DNA of 64,000 nt, from assembly GCA_015066935.1 (NCBI GenBank), contig SVNK01000004.1:62001-126000 (forward strand), written 5' to 3'. The position numbers were made by a program, and so were the translations under genes. The stretch comes from Ruminococcus sp. (GTDB lineage Bacteria > Bacillota > Clostridia > Oscillospirales > Ruminococcaceae). Shown here piece by piece: positions 8,859-16,537 of the stretch (its first letter is position 1; each line of letters begins with the position of its first letter). The notes under the pieces were generated by a model that saw only the letters and a list, made by a program, of their open reading frames with translations, was not told the origin of the DNA and did no database searches.

Positions 8859-9896
8859 TCAGAATACAAGCAATGTAATTATTCCCAGAACACCGAAAAT
8901 AATGCCTGCGAGTGAAAATGTTATCACTATTTTATATTCACTGTATCCACTCATCTCAAAATGGTGGTGGATGGGAGTCATCTTGAAGATACGTCTGCCT
9001 TCTCCGTACTTCTTCTTTGTATGTTTGAAATAAATAACCTGTATCACAACAGAGAGTGCCTCAAGAATGTAGACTATCGCCACAAGAAGAAGCAGAAGAT
9101 GCTTATGAAGGACAAGTCCTGTTCCAGTTACTGCTGCTCCGAGGAACATCGAACCTGTATCACCCATGAAGCACTTTGCGGGATTAAAGTTCCAGATAAG
9201 GAATCCGAGACATCCGCCTGCAAGTGCCATTGTGAAAAGCGAAAGCTCCCTTTCACTCAGAATGGAACAGCATACTGTAAATATCAGCATCGCCGCAAAT
9301 GTAACCGAACCGCAGAGTCCGTCAACACCGTCCGTAAGATTTACCGCATTTGTAAGGTAAATGATAACGGGAATCATAAGGATATAGTAGAAGATTCCAA
9401 GCGAATGAGTCTCCCAGAAGCCGAGGTCTATTGTTGTGGAGCCGTCACCGAATTTCGAAAGCACGAAGAGAAATCCCACTGAAAACACAAACTGGAGTGC
9501 CATTTTCTGTATAGCGGAAAGACCGTCGTTGTGCTTTCTTGCGACCTTTTTGTAATCGTCGATGAAGCCGATAAGTCCGAAAAGGAGCGAAAAGACAATT
9601 ACGCTCAGAGTACAATAGAACGCATGGAGATTGCTTTTTTCGGTTACATCAATGCTTCCCGTTTGTCTGTACAGCAAATATCCGATAAGGGCTGCGGCTA
9701 CCGTACTGATAATGAACATGAAGCCGCCCATTGTGGGAGTTCCCTGCTTCTTGGCGTGCCACTGCGGACCGTCCTCTGTCTTTATCGGCTGACCGAACTT
9801 TATTTTATGGAGAAACGGAACAAGAAAAATTCCCGAAACTCCTGCAATTACAAATGAAAGCAGTGAAACTGCCAGACTGATTATCCAGAACTTCAT
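8859..9896 (-). CDS. mraY: Phospho-N-acetylmuramoyl-pentapeptide transferase MraY
   Basis: MraY moves phospho-MurNAc-pentapeptide onto undecaprenyl phosphate, forming lipid I. It is 345 residues from the ATG at 9896. The aspartate motifs of the family are present: GFIDDYKKV near residue 105 and NAVNLTDGVDGL near residue 190. The HHHFEM loop sits near residue 310 and about ten membrane helices are visible. An in-frame upstream start at 9935 is less likely, because the family begins near this methionine; the ribosome site (GGGAG) is rather far, 13 nt upstream. Confidence 0.94.
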   Translation of the reverse strand: MKFWIISLAVSLLSFVIAGVSGIFLVPFLHKIKFGQPIKTEDGPQWHAKKQGTPTMGGFMFIISTVAAALIGYLLYRQTGSIDVTEKSNLHAFYCTLSVIVFSLLFGLIGFIDDYKKVARKHNDGLSAIQKMALQFVFSVGFLFVLSKFGDGSTTIDLGFWETHSLGIFYYILMIPVIIYLTNAVNLTDGVDGLCGSVTFAAMLIFTVCCSILSERELSLFTMALAGGCLGFLIWNFNPAKCFMGDTGSMFLGAAVTGTGLVLHKHLLLLLVAIVYILEALSVVIQVIYFKHTKKKYGEGRRIFKMTPIHHHFEMSGYSEYKIVITFSLAGIIFGVLGIITLLVF

Positions 9897-9959
9897 TACT
9901 ATAATACAACTCCCGTATTTACGTAGGGCGTACATTGTTCTGTACGCTTTCCGTTTATT

Positions 9960-11393
9960 TTATCGGAGGAGCTTAAGTCCCTCCGCAACGACCTCACGCT
10001 CGTCAAAGTGCTTCTTCTCCGAGCCGATGATCTGATATTCCTCATGTCCCTTTCCTGCAAGGACAATAACATCGCCTTTTTCGGCAATCTTCAATGCGTG
10101 ATATATAGCTTCCCTGCGGTCTGCAACAACGTCATAGGGAACGTCTTTTCCTTCAAGACCGACAAGAATATCGTTAATAATGTCGATCGGGTCCTCATTT
10201 CGCGGATTATCCGATGTAACAATAAGTCTGTCGGCATATTCCGCTGCCGAAGCCGCCATCTTAGGACGCTTTGACGAATCACGGTTTCCTCCGCACCCGA
10301 ACAGACATATAAGACGGTTTCCGGTATATTCCCTGACGCTCCGCAGAATGTTCACCAGAGCATCGGGAGTATGGGCATAATCACATATAACAGTGAAATC
10401 CCGACCTGTAGGAATGACCTCACAGCGTCCCTTTACGCCCTTGTATGCGGCAATCGCCTCAATCACCTTGTCGGCGGGAATTCCTGCCTTATCACATACC
10501 GCAATTGCGGCTGTAATATTGGATACATTGAAAAGTCCCGGAACAGGAGTCTTTATCAGACGTGATTTACTTCCCCTGCACAGCCAGAAGCTTGAACCCG
10601 TGGGCTTTATCTTGATTCCGTCGGCGTAATAAGCTGCACTCTCCTTTACGCTGAAAGTCAGCTTTTCGCACGTTATCTCACTGTAAAGACGTCTGCCGTA
10701 TTCGTCGTCGATGTTGCATACAGCAGTGTCGCACACGTCAAACAGGAGTTTTTTCGCCTGATAGTAGTCCTCCATATCCTTGTGATAATCGAGGTGATCC
10801 TGTGTAAGATTGGTAAACAGTGCAATATCAAAGTGCGATGAACCGATTCTGTTCTGGACGAGTCCGAAAGATGAAACTTCCATAACAACGTACTCACAGC
10901 CGGATTTCACCATTCTGTCAAGCAGAGACATGAAGTCGAAAGCCATGGGAGTAGTGTTCTCGGTATGGAAAACCTCGTCACCGATTTCATTCTGAATCGT
11001 TCCCACAAGACCTGTTTTGTGTCCCGTATACATGAGAATATGCTTGATAACGCTTGTTATTGTGGTTTTGCCGTTTGTTCCCGTGACGCCTATCATTTTC
11101 AGCTTTCTCTCGGGATGACCAAACCATGCCGCACAAAGTTTTCCGTACAGACGGCGTGAATTATCCGTCAGAATCTGTCTGTCTCCGAGACCGAGATCAC
11201 GTTCACAGACAACAGCTGCTGCACCTTTTTCAAGCATTTCGGCTGCAGCGTCATGTCCGTCGAAGCTTCCGCCCCTGACGCACACAAAGAGACTGCCCTC
11301 CGTAACCTTTCTGGTGTCGTCGGTAACAGAGCTTATTTCCGTATCTCCGATTCTTGTTTCAGCATTATTTTCAAGAAGTTCATAAAGTTTCAC
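9960..11393 (-). CDS. murE: UDP-MurNAc-tripeptide synthetase MurE (mDAP type)
   Basis: MurE adds the third stem-peptide residue to UDP-MurNAc-L-Ala-D-Glu. The 477-residue protein has the ATP loop GVTGTNGKTT near residue 103 and the substrate motif SDNPRNEDP near residue 395. The DNPR form is the signature of enzymes that add meso-diaminopimelate rather than lysine. The start is GTG, 7 nt after GGGGAGG. Neighbouring murF and murD, normal in this cluster, are missing. Confidence 0.96.
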   Translation of the reverse strand: MKLYELLENNAETRIGDTEISSVTDDTRKVTEGSLFVCVRGGSFDGHDAAAEMLEKGAAAVVCERDLGLGDRQILTDNSRRLYGKLCAAWFGHPERKLKMIGVTGTNGKTTITSVIKHILMYTGHKTGLVGTIQNEIGDEVFHTENTTPMAFDFMSLLDRMVKSGCEYVVMEVSSFGLVQNRIGSSHFDIALFTNLTQDHLDYHKDMEDYYQAKKLLFDVCDTAVCNIDDEYGRRLYSEITCEKLTFSVKESAAYYADGIKIKPTGSSFWLCRGSKSRLIKTPVPGLFNVSNITAAIAVCDKAGIPADKVIEAIAAYKGVKGRCEVIPTGRDFTVICDYAHTPDALVNILRSVREYTGNRLICLFGCGGNRDSSKRPKMAASAAEYADRLIVTSDNPRNEDPIDIINDILVGLEGKDVPYDVVADRREAIYHALKIAEKGDVIVLAGKGHEEYQIIGSEKKHFDEREVVAEGLKLLR

Positions 11394-11430
11394 TGTGCAG
11401 CCTCCCCTGTTATTATATATTTATGTTTTA

Positions 11431-13797
11431 TCAGTCTCCCGCATCATTCACGGTGAATTCCAGTTCTATTGCCGTACCCTTGGGCACCTTTGTTCCCGGA
11501 GCGTAGGAATGTCCCGAAACTACCGCATCGGCACGGTTTATTGAAGCTCCGCGTGCCACGAAGTTCAGTCCGTAGTACGCAAGCGACTCATTGGCTATCT
11601 GAGGTGAGCATCCCGTAAGGTCAGGCACCTCTGTCATTTCCATTTCGGCACCAAGCTCGGTATAAAGGTATACGCAGCCACCCTTTCCGACAGCCGTACC
11701 CGTAATCGGTGACTGTGCAACTACCTCAACGCCGTTTCCGATTATTTCATATGTAAGTCCGAGATCATCAAGAGTCTTTTTGACATCATCAATGCTTCCC
11801 TCAAGAAGCGGAACCTTTACATCAAGATTCTTCAGTTCTTCCTCGCTGTAATTCGGAGTCATTCCCATATAAGGGAGAACATCAATAAGTATATCTCTTG
11901 CTGTCGGAGCAGCAACCTTGCTTCCGTAGTATTCCTTGGTTTTATCGGGATAATCCGCCATTACAAGGAGAATAATCTCAGGGTCCTCGGCAGGTGTGAA
12001 GCAGACATATGACGAAGCATACTCATCGTTCTTGCCTTCCTGATCGTCGGACGTAATTATTCCGCTAGAAGTTCTTGAAAGTCGCTGTGATGTACCTGAT
12101 TTTCCGCCGATAGAGTAGCCCTTTATGGCAACATTTCCGTTTTCCTCGGCAACCGTCCTGAGAGCCTCACGCATTTTCTGTGATGTATCCTCAGAAACGA
12201 CCTGTCTCTTGACTGTACGCTCGTTCTTCATAACGACGTTTCCGTTTTCATCCACAACCTTATCGACAACGTAAGGTTCAAGGAGATAGCCTCCGTTTAT
12301 TGCCGCACAATAAGAAACCACCATTTCCATCGGAGTAATCGTTGCACACTGTCCGTAAGCTGAGCTTGCAAGGTCGACATTGGTCATATCATCCACGGTT
12401 TTATTGAAACCTTTTACCTCAGCGGGAAGGTCGATTCCTGTGCGTTCTCTGAGACCGAATGCGTCGAAATAGTAGCAGAATCGTTCAATTCCGAGACGCT
12501 GTCCCATTTCAATAAATGCAGGGTTGCATGAATGTGTAAGAGCCTGCTGGAAGGTCTGCGAGCCGTGACCGCTTCTGTCGTGACAGTGAATCGGCTTGAA
12601 CGCACCGGGAAGTTCAATAAAGCCCTTGCAGTAGAAATCACTCTTTTCAAAGTCGATAAGGTCATCCTCGATAGCCGAAGCACTCGTTATAACCTTGAAT
12701 ACCGAACCCGGCTCATAGTTCTCTGTAATGCACTTATTGCACCACTGCGCTTCACGGGCTGCAGCAAGCTTTTTGTCTTTTTCAGTCTCATCTATGATTG
12801 AATTCACCTGAGCCGCAATCATCGGGTCGTAGATTTCATACGGTTCATTCAGGTCAAAGCCGGGGTATGTTGCCATACCGTAAACGGCTCCGGTCTTTGC
12901 GTTCATGAGAATTGCACATGAACGGTTTGCAACATTGAATTCCGTATTCATCTCCTGAAGGTGCTTTTCAAGCATATACTGGATATTTGAATCTATTGTA
13001 AGATAAACATCATTGCCGTTCTGAGGCTCATAAGTCTTCGAATAGCGGTAGGGAAGCTCATTTCCGTTGGAATCCTTGGCGGAGATAGTTCTTCCGTCAA
13101 CACCTGCAAGGTACTCGTCATAATAAGCTTCGATACCGTAAAGACCGTTTCCGTCGGCATTGGTGAATCCGATTACGGATGCAGCGATCTCATTCTGGGG
13201 ATAGTAACGCTTTGTATCCTCCTCAACGGCAAGAGAAATGAAGCCGTACTTTGTAAAATACGCAAGAACCTCGTCTGCTACAGGTTTTTCGACCTTATCC
13301 TGAAGAACGCTGTACTGTGTATTCTCGTCCATAGCCTTACGGACTTTTTCGGCTGTTATTCCGAGCTTACCCGAAAGAAGCGAAACAACGTCCTCAAGGA
13401 AGGCGTCAGTTGAATTCGGAAGCTGGTCGAGTTCATTTCCCTCCTCATCATACTTCGGGGTATATGAACCGTTTGCTTTTTCGGCATTGCGTTTTGCGAT
13501 TCTTTTTTCAAGTTCCTTCATATCCTCACGGAATCTTGTGGGGTCGAGGAAAACCTTGTATACCGACGCACTTTTCGCCAGCGGAGTTCCTTTTGAATCG
13601 TATATTGACCCTCTGTGCGCCGAAATCTTAATTGAGCCGAAGTGCTGACTGTTCGCCTTTTCCTGATACTTCTGATTATCTATAACTGATATTTTGAAGA
13701 AATTCACAGCAACCGCAGAAAAAAGCACCGTAAATACGAAAGTCATTATAATCTTTGCTCTGAATTTCATTGAATTCGAAGGATTATTGTTCGCCAT
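11431..13797 (-). CDS. ftsI: Class B penicillin-binding protein with two PASTA domains (FtsI/SpoVD type)
   Basis: This transpeptidase cross-links septal or spore peptidoglycan. The 788-residue protein has one N-terminal membrane helix (about residues 14-34), a dimerisation region, and a transpeptidase domain with SVFK (SxxK serine), SCN (SxN) and KSGT (KTG-type) motifs. Two C-terminal PASTA repeats follow (about residues 655-715 and 720-785). The chosen ATG at 13797 follows AAAGGAG; the in-frame start at 13827 lacks one. PASTA-bearing class B PBPs at this dcw position correspond to PbpB or SpoVD, which sequence alone cannot separate here. Confidence 0.93.
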   Translation of the reverse strand: MANNNPSNSMKFRAKIIMTFVFTVLFSAVAVNFFKISVIDNQKYQEKANSQHFGSIKISAHRGSIYDSKGTPLAKSASVYKVFLDPTRFREDMKELEKRIAKRNAEKANGSYTPKYDEEGNELDQLPNSTDAFLEDVVSLLSGKLGITAEKVRKAMDENTQYSVLQDKVEKPVADEVLAYFTKYGFISLAVEEDTKRYYPQNEIAASVIGFTNADGNGLYGIEAYYDEYLAGVDGRTISAKDSNGNELPYRYSKTYEPQNGNDVYLTIDSNIQYMLEKHLQEMNTEFNVANRSCAILMNAKTGAVYGMATYPGFDLNEPYEIYDPMIAAQVNSIIDETEKDKKLAAAREAQWCNKCITENYEPGSVFKVITSASAIEDDLIDFEKSDFYCKGFIELPGAFKPIHCHDRSGHGSQTFQQALTHSCNPAFIEMGQRLGIERFCYYFDAFGLRERTGIDLPAEVKGFNKTVDDMTNVDLASSAYGQCATITPMEMVVSYCAAINGGYLLEPYVVDKVVDENGNVVMKNERTVKRQVVSEDTSQKMREALRTVAEENGNVAIKGYSIGGKSGTSQRLSRTSSGIITSDDQEGKNDEYASSYVCFTPAEDPEIILLVMADYPDKTKEYYGSKVAAPTARDILIDVLPYMGMTPNYSEEELKNLDVKVPLLEGSIDDVKKTLDDLGLTYEIIGNGVEVVAQSPITGTAVGKGGCVYLYTELGAEMEMTEVPDLTGCSPQIANESLAYYGLNFVARGASINRADAVVSGHSYAPGTKVPKGTAIELEFTVNDAGD

Positions 13798-14179
13798 GAA
13801 GGCTGCTCCTTTCATGTATGATACCATAACGCAATGATGGCTTTATAATGTAACATCATACATATAAATAGAATAAGGCAGGGTAACTATGCTGCCCCGC
13901 CTTTTGAACATCTTGGGTTTTTCCCTATTTATCTTTTGGATGTCCGTTTCTTTTGATACGACGAAGGATTTATCGCTGTTCAAGCGTGGAACCGCCGTTC
14001 CGGAGCACCGTCGTGCGGTACTCCGGAGCGATGATCCCGGTATTCCGATCACCCGCTGTATCTCCGTGTTCTACTATAGCATCGTAAACTTCGTTCCCGA
14101 TGCACATCGGCTGTTTTTATTTTTTGCCGATTGTTACTTAATTTGTATAGGCAGTCCATGTATTATATTTATATTGGTA
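13798..14179. other. Structured 382-nt gap inside the dcw operon
   Basis: No credible gene is visible between ftsL and the PBP gene. The stretch holds three stem-loops: 13867-13906 region (AAGGC-type arms around a 12-nt loop), 13999-14027 (TCCGGAG/CTCCGGA outer stem with an inner ACCG/CGGT stem) and 14097-14110 (CCGATG-CA-CATCGG). Similar clusters usually leave almost no space here, so the gap may hold an RNA processing site, an extra promoter or a repeat remnant. I see no convincing -35/-10 pair. Confidence 0.4.
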
Positions 14180-14698
14180 CTACCCTCTGAAATATTCCAC
14201 ACATTTCTCAAAAAAGCCTTTTATTTTGGCTCCGAGACCCTTTTCCTGTTCCGGAATATTTACTACGTCACCGGTCTGTATCTTAATGTACTTTATCTGT
14301 GTTTTCGAGTCAATCCTTTTCATTCCAAGTACATTTTCCGCATAATCCTCGACGTTTTTAGCAGATATTCTGCTCTCAAGCTCAGCCTGAAGTCTTACGT
14401 TATCAGACTTTACAAGTGAAAGCTCCTGATTCTTATCCGCCACCTTGTTAAACATGGTATTTCTGCGGTCAAGGGAGTAAATTACTGTTCCGAGCAGCAC
14501 TGCTGCCAGAATCGACACAAAGATAATAGAGATAAGCGATCCGCTTCTTGCCTCGGTACGTCTGTATTCGATTTCCGGCTTTTCTTCCGGATCTGTGTCA
14601 TTCTGTTTTGAAGCACTGTCGGTTTTTATATCCGTATCGGAGGAAGATTCCTCAATGTCTGCATTGTAATAATGAAAAACTGCGTTTCTGTCAGCCAT
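14180..14698 (-). CDS. ftsL: FtsL-like bitopic division protein
   Basis: FtsL is a short bitopic protein with an extracellular leucine-zipper coiled coil that forms a complex with DivIB/FtsQ and DivIC. This 172-residue product has an acidic cytoplasmic N-terminus, one membrane helix (about residues 53-75), and a coiled coil from about residue 80 to 120. FtsL is poorly conserved, so the call rests on topology and position between rsmH and the class B PBP. The start overlaps the end of rsmH by 8 nt, implying translational coupling. Confidence 0.75.
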   Translation of the reverse strand: MADRNAVFHYYNADIEESSSDTDIKTDSASKQNDTDPEEKPEIEYRRTEARSGSLISIIFVSILAAVLLGTVIYSLDRRNTMFNKVADKNQELSLVKSDNVRLQAELESRISAKNVEDYAENVLGMKRIDSKTQIKYIKIQTGDVVNIPEQEKGLGAKIKGFFEKCVEYFRG

Positions 14699-15632
14699 TG
14701 GTAATCTCTCCCCTTTCTATTACCCTGAGCTTTGCGCTTCTGCTTCTGTTGTTTCTTTCAAGTTCCTTTTCTTTCGCCTCTATCGGCTTTCTGTTTATAA
14801 GCTTTCCCTGTGGTCTGCATCCGCACACGCACTGCGGGAAATCAGGCGGACATATACATCCTCTGCACCATGATGCGAACTTCTGTTTAACAAGCCTGTC
14901 CTCAAGAGAGTGGAATGTGATAACAGCAAGCCTTCCGCCTTCCTTCAGACTGTAGAACGCATCCTCAAGACCTTTTGACAGATGCTCGAACTCACCGTTT
15001 ACGGCAATTCTGATAGCCTGAAAAGTTTTTTTACACGGGTTTTTATCCCTTCTTGCCTTCTGCGGAACACTGTCCCTTATAATATCGGCAAGCTGAAGCG
15101 TAGTTTCTATAGGAGCCTTTTCTCTTGCAGCAACGATATTCGAAGCTATACGGCGTGAAAACTTTTCTTCACCGTACTCAAAAATGATCTTTGCAAGCTG
15201 CTGTTCCGTATAGAGGTTGACTACGTCTGCGGCACTCATACCCTCACGGCTCATACGCATATCAAGCGGCGCATCTCCGTGGTATGAAAAGCCTCTGCTT
15301 TCCTCGTCAAGCTGATATGACGATACTCCGAGATCCATCAGCACACCATCAACAAGACCGATACCGAGTTCATCCAGTGCTTCTCTCATACGTGAGTAGT
15401 TGCTGTGGATAACTCTGGCATTGCTGTAGGGTGACAATCTGTCCGAAGCCACTTTAACGGCATCGGGGTCACGGTCAAAAGCAATCAGCTGTCCCTTGTC
15501 GCTGAGACGAGAGACGATTGCAGAGGAATGACCTGCACCGCCAGCGGTACCGTCTACATAGATACCGTCGGGGTTAATATCAAGTCCATCAATACATTCT
15601 TCAAGCAATACGGGGATATGAACGAATTCCAT
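14691..15632 (-). CDS. rsmH: 16S rRNA (cytosine-1402-N4)-methyltransferase RsmH
   Basis: RsmH (MraW) methylates N4 of C1402 in 16S rRNA using S-adenosylmethionine. The protein is 313 residues with HIPVLLEECIDGL at the start, the SAM loop DGTAGGAGHS near residue 28, and the GVLMDLGVSSYQLD motif near residue 105. The lid motif RIAVNGEFEHLSKGL is near residue 208. An AGGAGAG lies before the ATG. It is the second gene of the dcw operon, 41 nt after mraZ. Confidence 0.96.
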   Translation of the reverse strand: MEFVHIPVLLEECIDGLDINPDGIYVDGTAGGAGHSSAIVSRLSDKGQLIAFDRDPDAVKVASDRLSPYSNARVIHSNYSRMREALDELGIGLVDGVLMDLGVSSYQLDEESRGFSYHGDAPLDMRMSREGMSAADVVNLYTEQQLAKIIFEYGEEKFSRRIASNIVAAREKAPIETTLQLADIIRDSVPQKARRDKNPCKKTFQAIRIAVNGEFEHLSKGLEDAFYSLKEGGRLAVITFHSLEDRLVKQKFASWCRGCICPPDFPQCVCGCRPQGKLINRKPIEAKEKELERNNRSRSAKLRVIERGEITNG

Positions 15633-15673
15633 TAAAATCTCTCCTGATCACAACAAAGCTTCTGCTTCGTTTA

Positions 15674-16114
15674 TTAAAGCACAAGTTCGGAAAGAGCCTC
15701 GTTGATCTCATCCATAGAGACACCGTCATTGAATTCATCCCATCTGGTTTTGCTCCAGATTTCAGCTCTGTTTGCCGAGCCGACAACAACGACTTCATCA
15801 GTAATGAAGGCGTGGTCTCTGAGGAGCTGCGTGATGAAGATTCTTCCCTGCTTATCGGGAACCTGTTTATCGGCACCTGAAAGGAGTTTTCTTCTGATTG
15901 CAGCGCCCTTGCTGCCTGCAATTGTAAAGAGCTTTTTCTGATATTCCTCGAATTCCTCTGCGGAATAGACGGCAATATAGTGATCGTCGTGGCCGATGCA
16001 AAGATACAGCTCTGCACCAAGCTTTTCGCGAAGCTTATTGGGGAAGCTCATTCTGCCCTTGGCGTCAATACTCGGATAGTATGTACCGCACAACAATTCA
16101 GACACGAACTTCAC
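15674..16114 (-). CDS. mraZ: Transcriptional regulator MraZ
   Basis: MraZ is a small AbrB-like ring-forming DNA-binding protein that controls its own dcw operon. The 146-residue product has two SpoVT-AbrB-like halves, each with the family signature: IDAKGRMSFP near residue 16 and PDKQGRIFIT near residue 88. No ATG is available. The GTG at 16114 is used here, but a GTG at 16105 lies a better distance from an AGGTGA ribosome site and may be the true start. Phased AATCAC repeats overlie the predicted start of its transcript. Confidence 0.93.
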   Translation of the reverse strand: MKFVSELLCGTYYPSIDAKGRMSFPNKLREKLGAELYLCIGHDDHYIAVYSAEEFEEYQKKLFTIAGSKGAAIRRKLLSGADKQVPDKQGRIFITQLLRDHAFITDEVVVVGSANRAEIWSKTRWDEFNDGVSMDEINEALSELVL

Positions 16115-16135
16115 CTCACTCTCTTCACTCAGTTG

Positions 16136-16200
16136 GATTTAATCACCTTTATTTGGAAAAAATCACTTCTAATCACCTTTTTTTACCTATAATCATTTTA
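16136..16200 (-). promoter_or_regulatory. Phased AATCAC boxes, likely MraZ operator
   Basis: On the plus strand AATCAC or AATCAT occurs at 16141, 16161, 16171 and 16191, so the boxes are separated by 20, 10 and 20 bp and lie on one helical face. On the minus strand the repeat reads AAAGGTGATT. MraZ proteins studied in E. coli and Mycoplasma bind short direct repeats spaced about 10 bp upstream of mraZ. The position, between the -10 box and the mraZ start, suggests autorepression. Binding is inferred. Confidence 0.6.
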
Positions 16201-16223
16201 TCACATATTGTACCGTTTGACAA
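16195..16223 (-). promoter_or_regulatory. SigmaA promoter of the dcw operon
   Basis: TTGTCA (16218-16223) and TAAAAT (16195-16200) on the minus strand are spaced by 17 bp. Initiation would be near 16188, inside the phased boxes. Confidence 0.7.
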
Positions 16224-16309
16224 GAATTAATAGTGCACAATATTAAGACGATTACAGACGCTGATTTTGTTGATTTTTAACCACAGATAAACCAACTCCG
16301 CTTCGGGAG

Positions 16310-16323
16310 CGAACTTGTGTTCG
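16310..16323. promoter_or_regulatory. Candidate LexA (SOS) box
   Basis: The 14-bp sequence CGAACTTGTGTTCG has perfect CGAAC and GTTCG half-sites with the 4-bp spacer of the Gram-positive SOS box. One internal purine position does not fit the B. subtilis consensus. It lies about 90 bp upstream of the mraZ -35 box, and a lexA gene is present in this window. No promoter directly overlapping it is obvious. Confidence 0.45.
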
Positions 16324-16350
16324 GTATTTAGTTAAATATTTTTTCTTCAT

Positions 16351-16370
16351 TTTCACCTTTTTTCACCTTT
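16351..16370 (-). promoter_or_regulatory. Second cluster of 10-bp direct repeats upstream of mraZ
   Basis: Two exact tandem copies of TTTCACCTTT (AAAGGTGAAA on the minus strand) are spaced by 10 bp. They resemble the AATCACCTTT boxes near the mraZ promoter and lie about 130 bp upstream of its -35 box, so they may be an auxiliary MraZ site. Confidence 0.45.
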
Positions 16371-16445
16371 TTGATTCAAAAAAGCATAGATAACAACCTT
16401 AATTTCAAAAAAGTCACCGTATCCGATAGCTTTCAGCTGAACCCA

Positions 16446-16514
16446 AAAAGAGAAATAAGTCCCTGAATACATAGTTATCTTGCTGCTAAATGTACTCAAA
16501 GACTTATTTCTTTT
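16446..16514 (-). terminator. Terminator after spoIID
   Basis: AGAAATAAGTC (16451-16461) pairs with GACTTATTTCT (16501-16511). The 39-nt loop folds further (GAATACAT with ATGTACTC). On the minus strand it is followed by CTTTTT. It ends the desulfurase-to-spoIID transcript before the dcw promoter region. Confidence 0.65.
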
Positions 16515-16537
16515 GTTCTTACTTTTATATCTATCTT

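Noticed and set aside
13889..14419. 176-codon plus-strand open frame across the ftsL/PBP gap
   Set aside because: It overlaps ftsL on the other strand, has no ribosome site, and its product looks like the translation of hairpin and AT-rich DNA.
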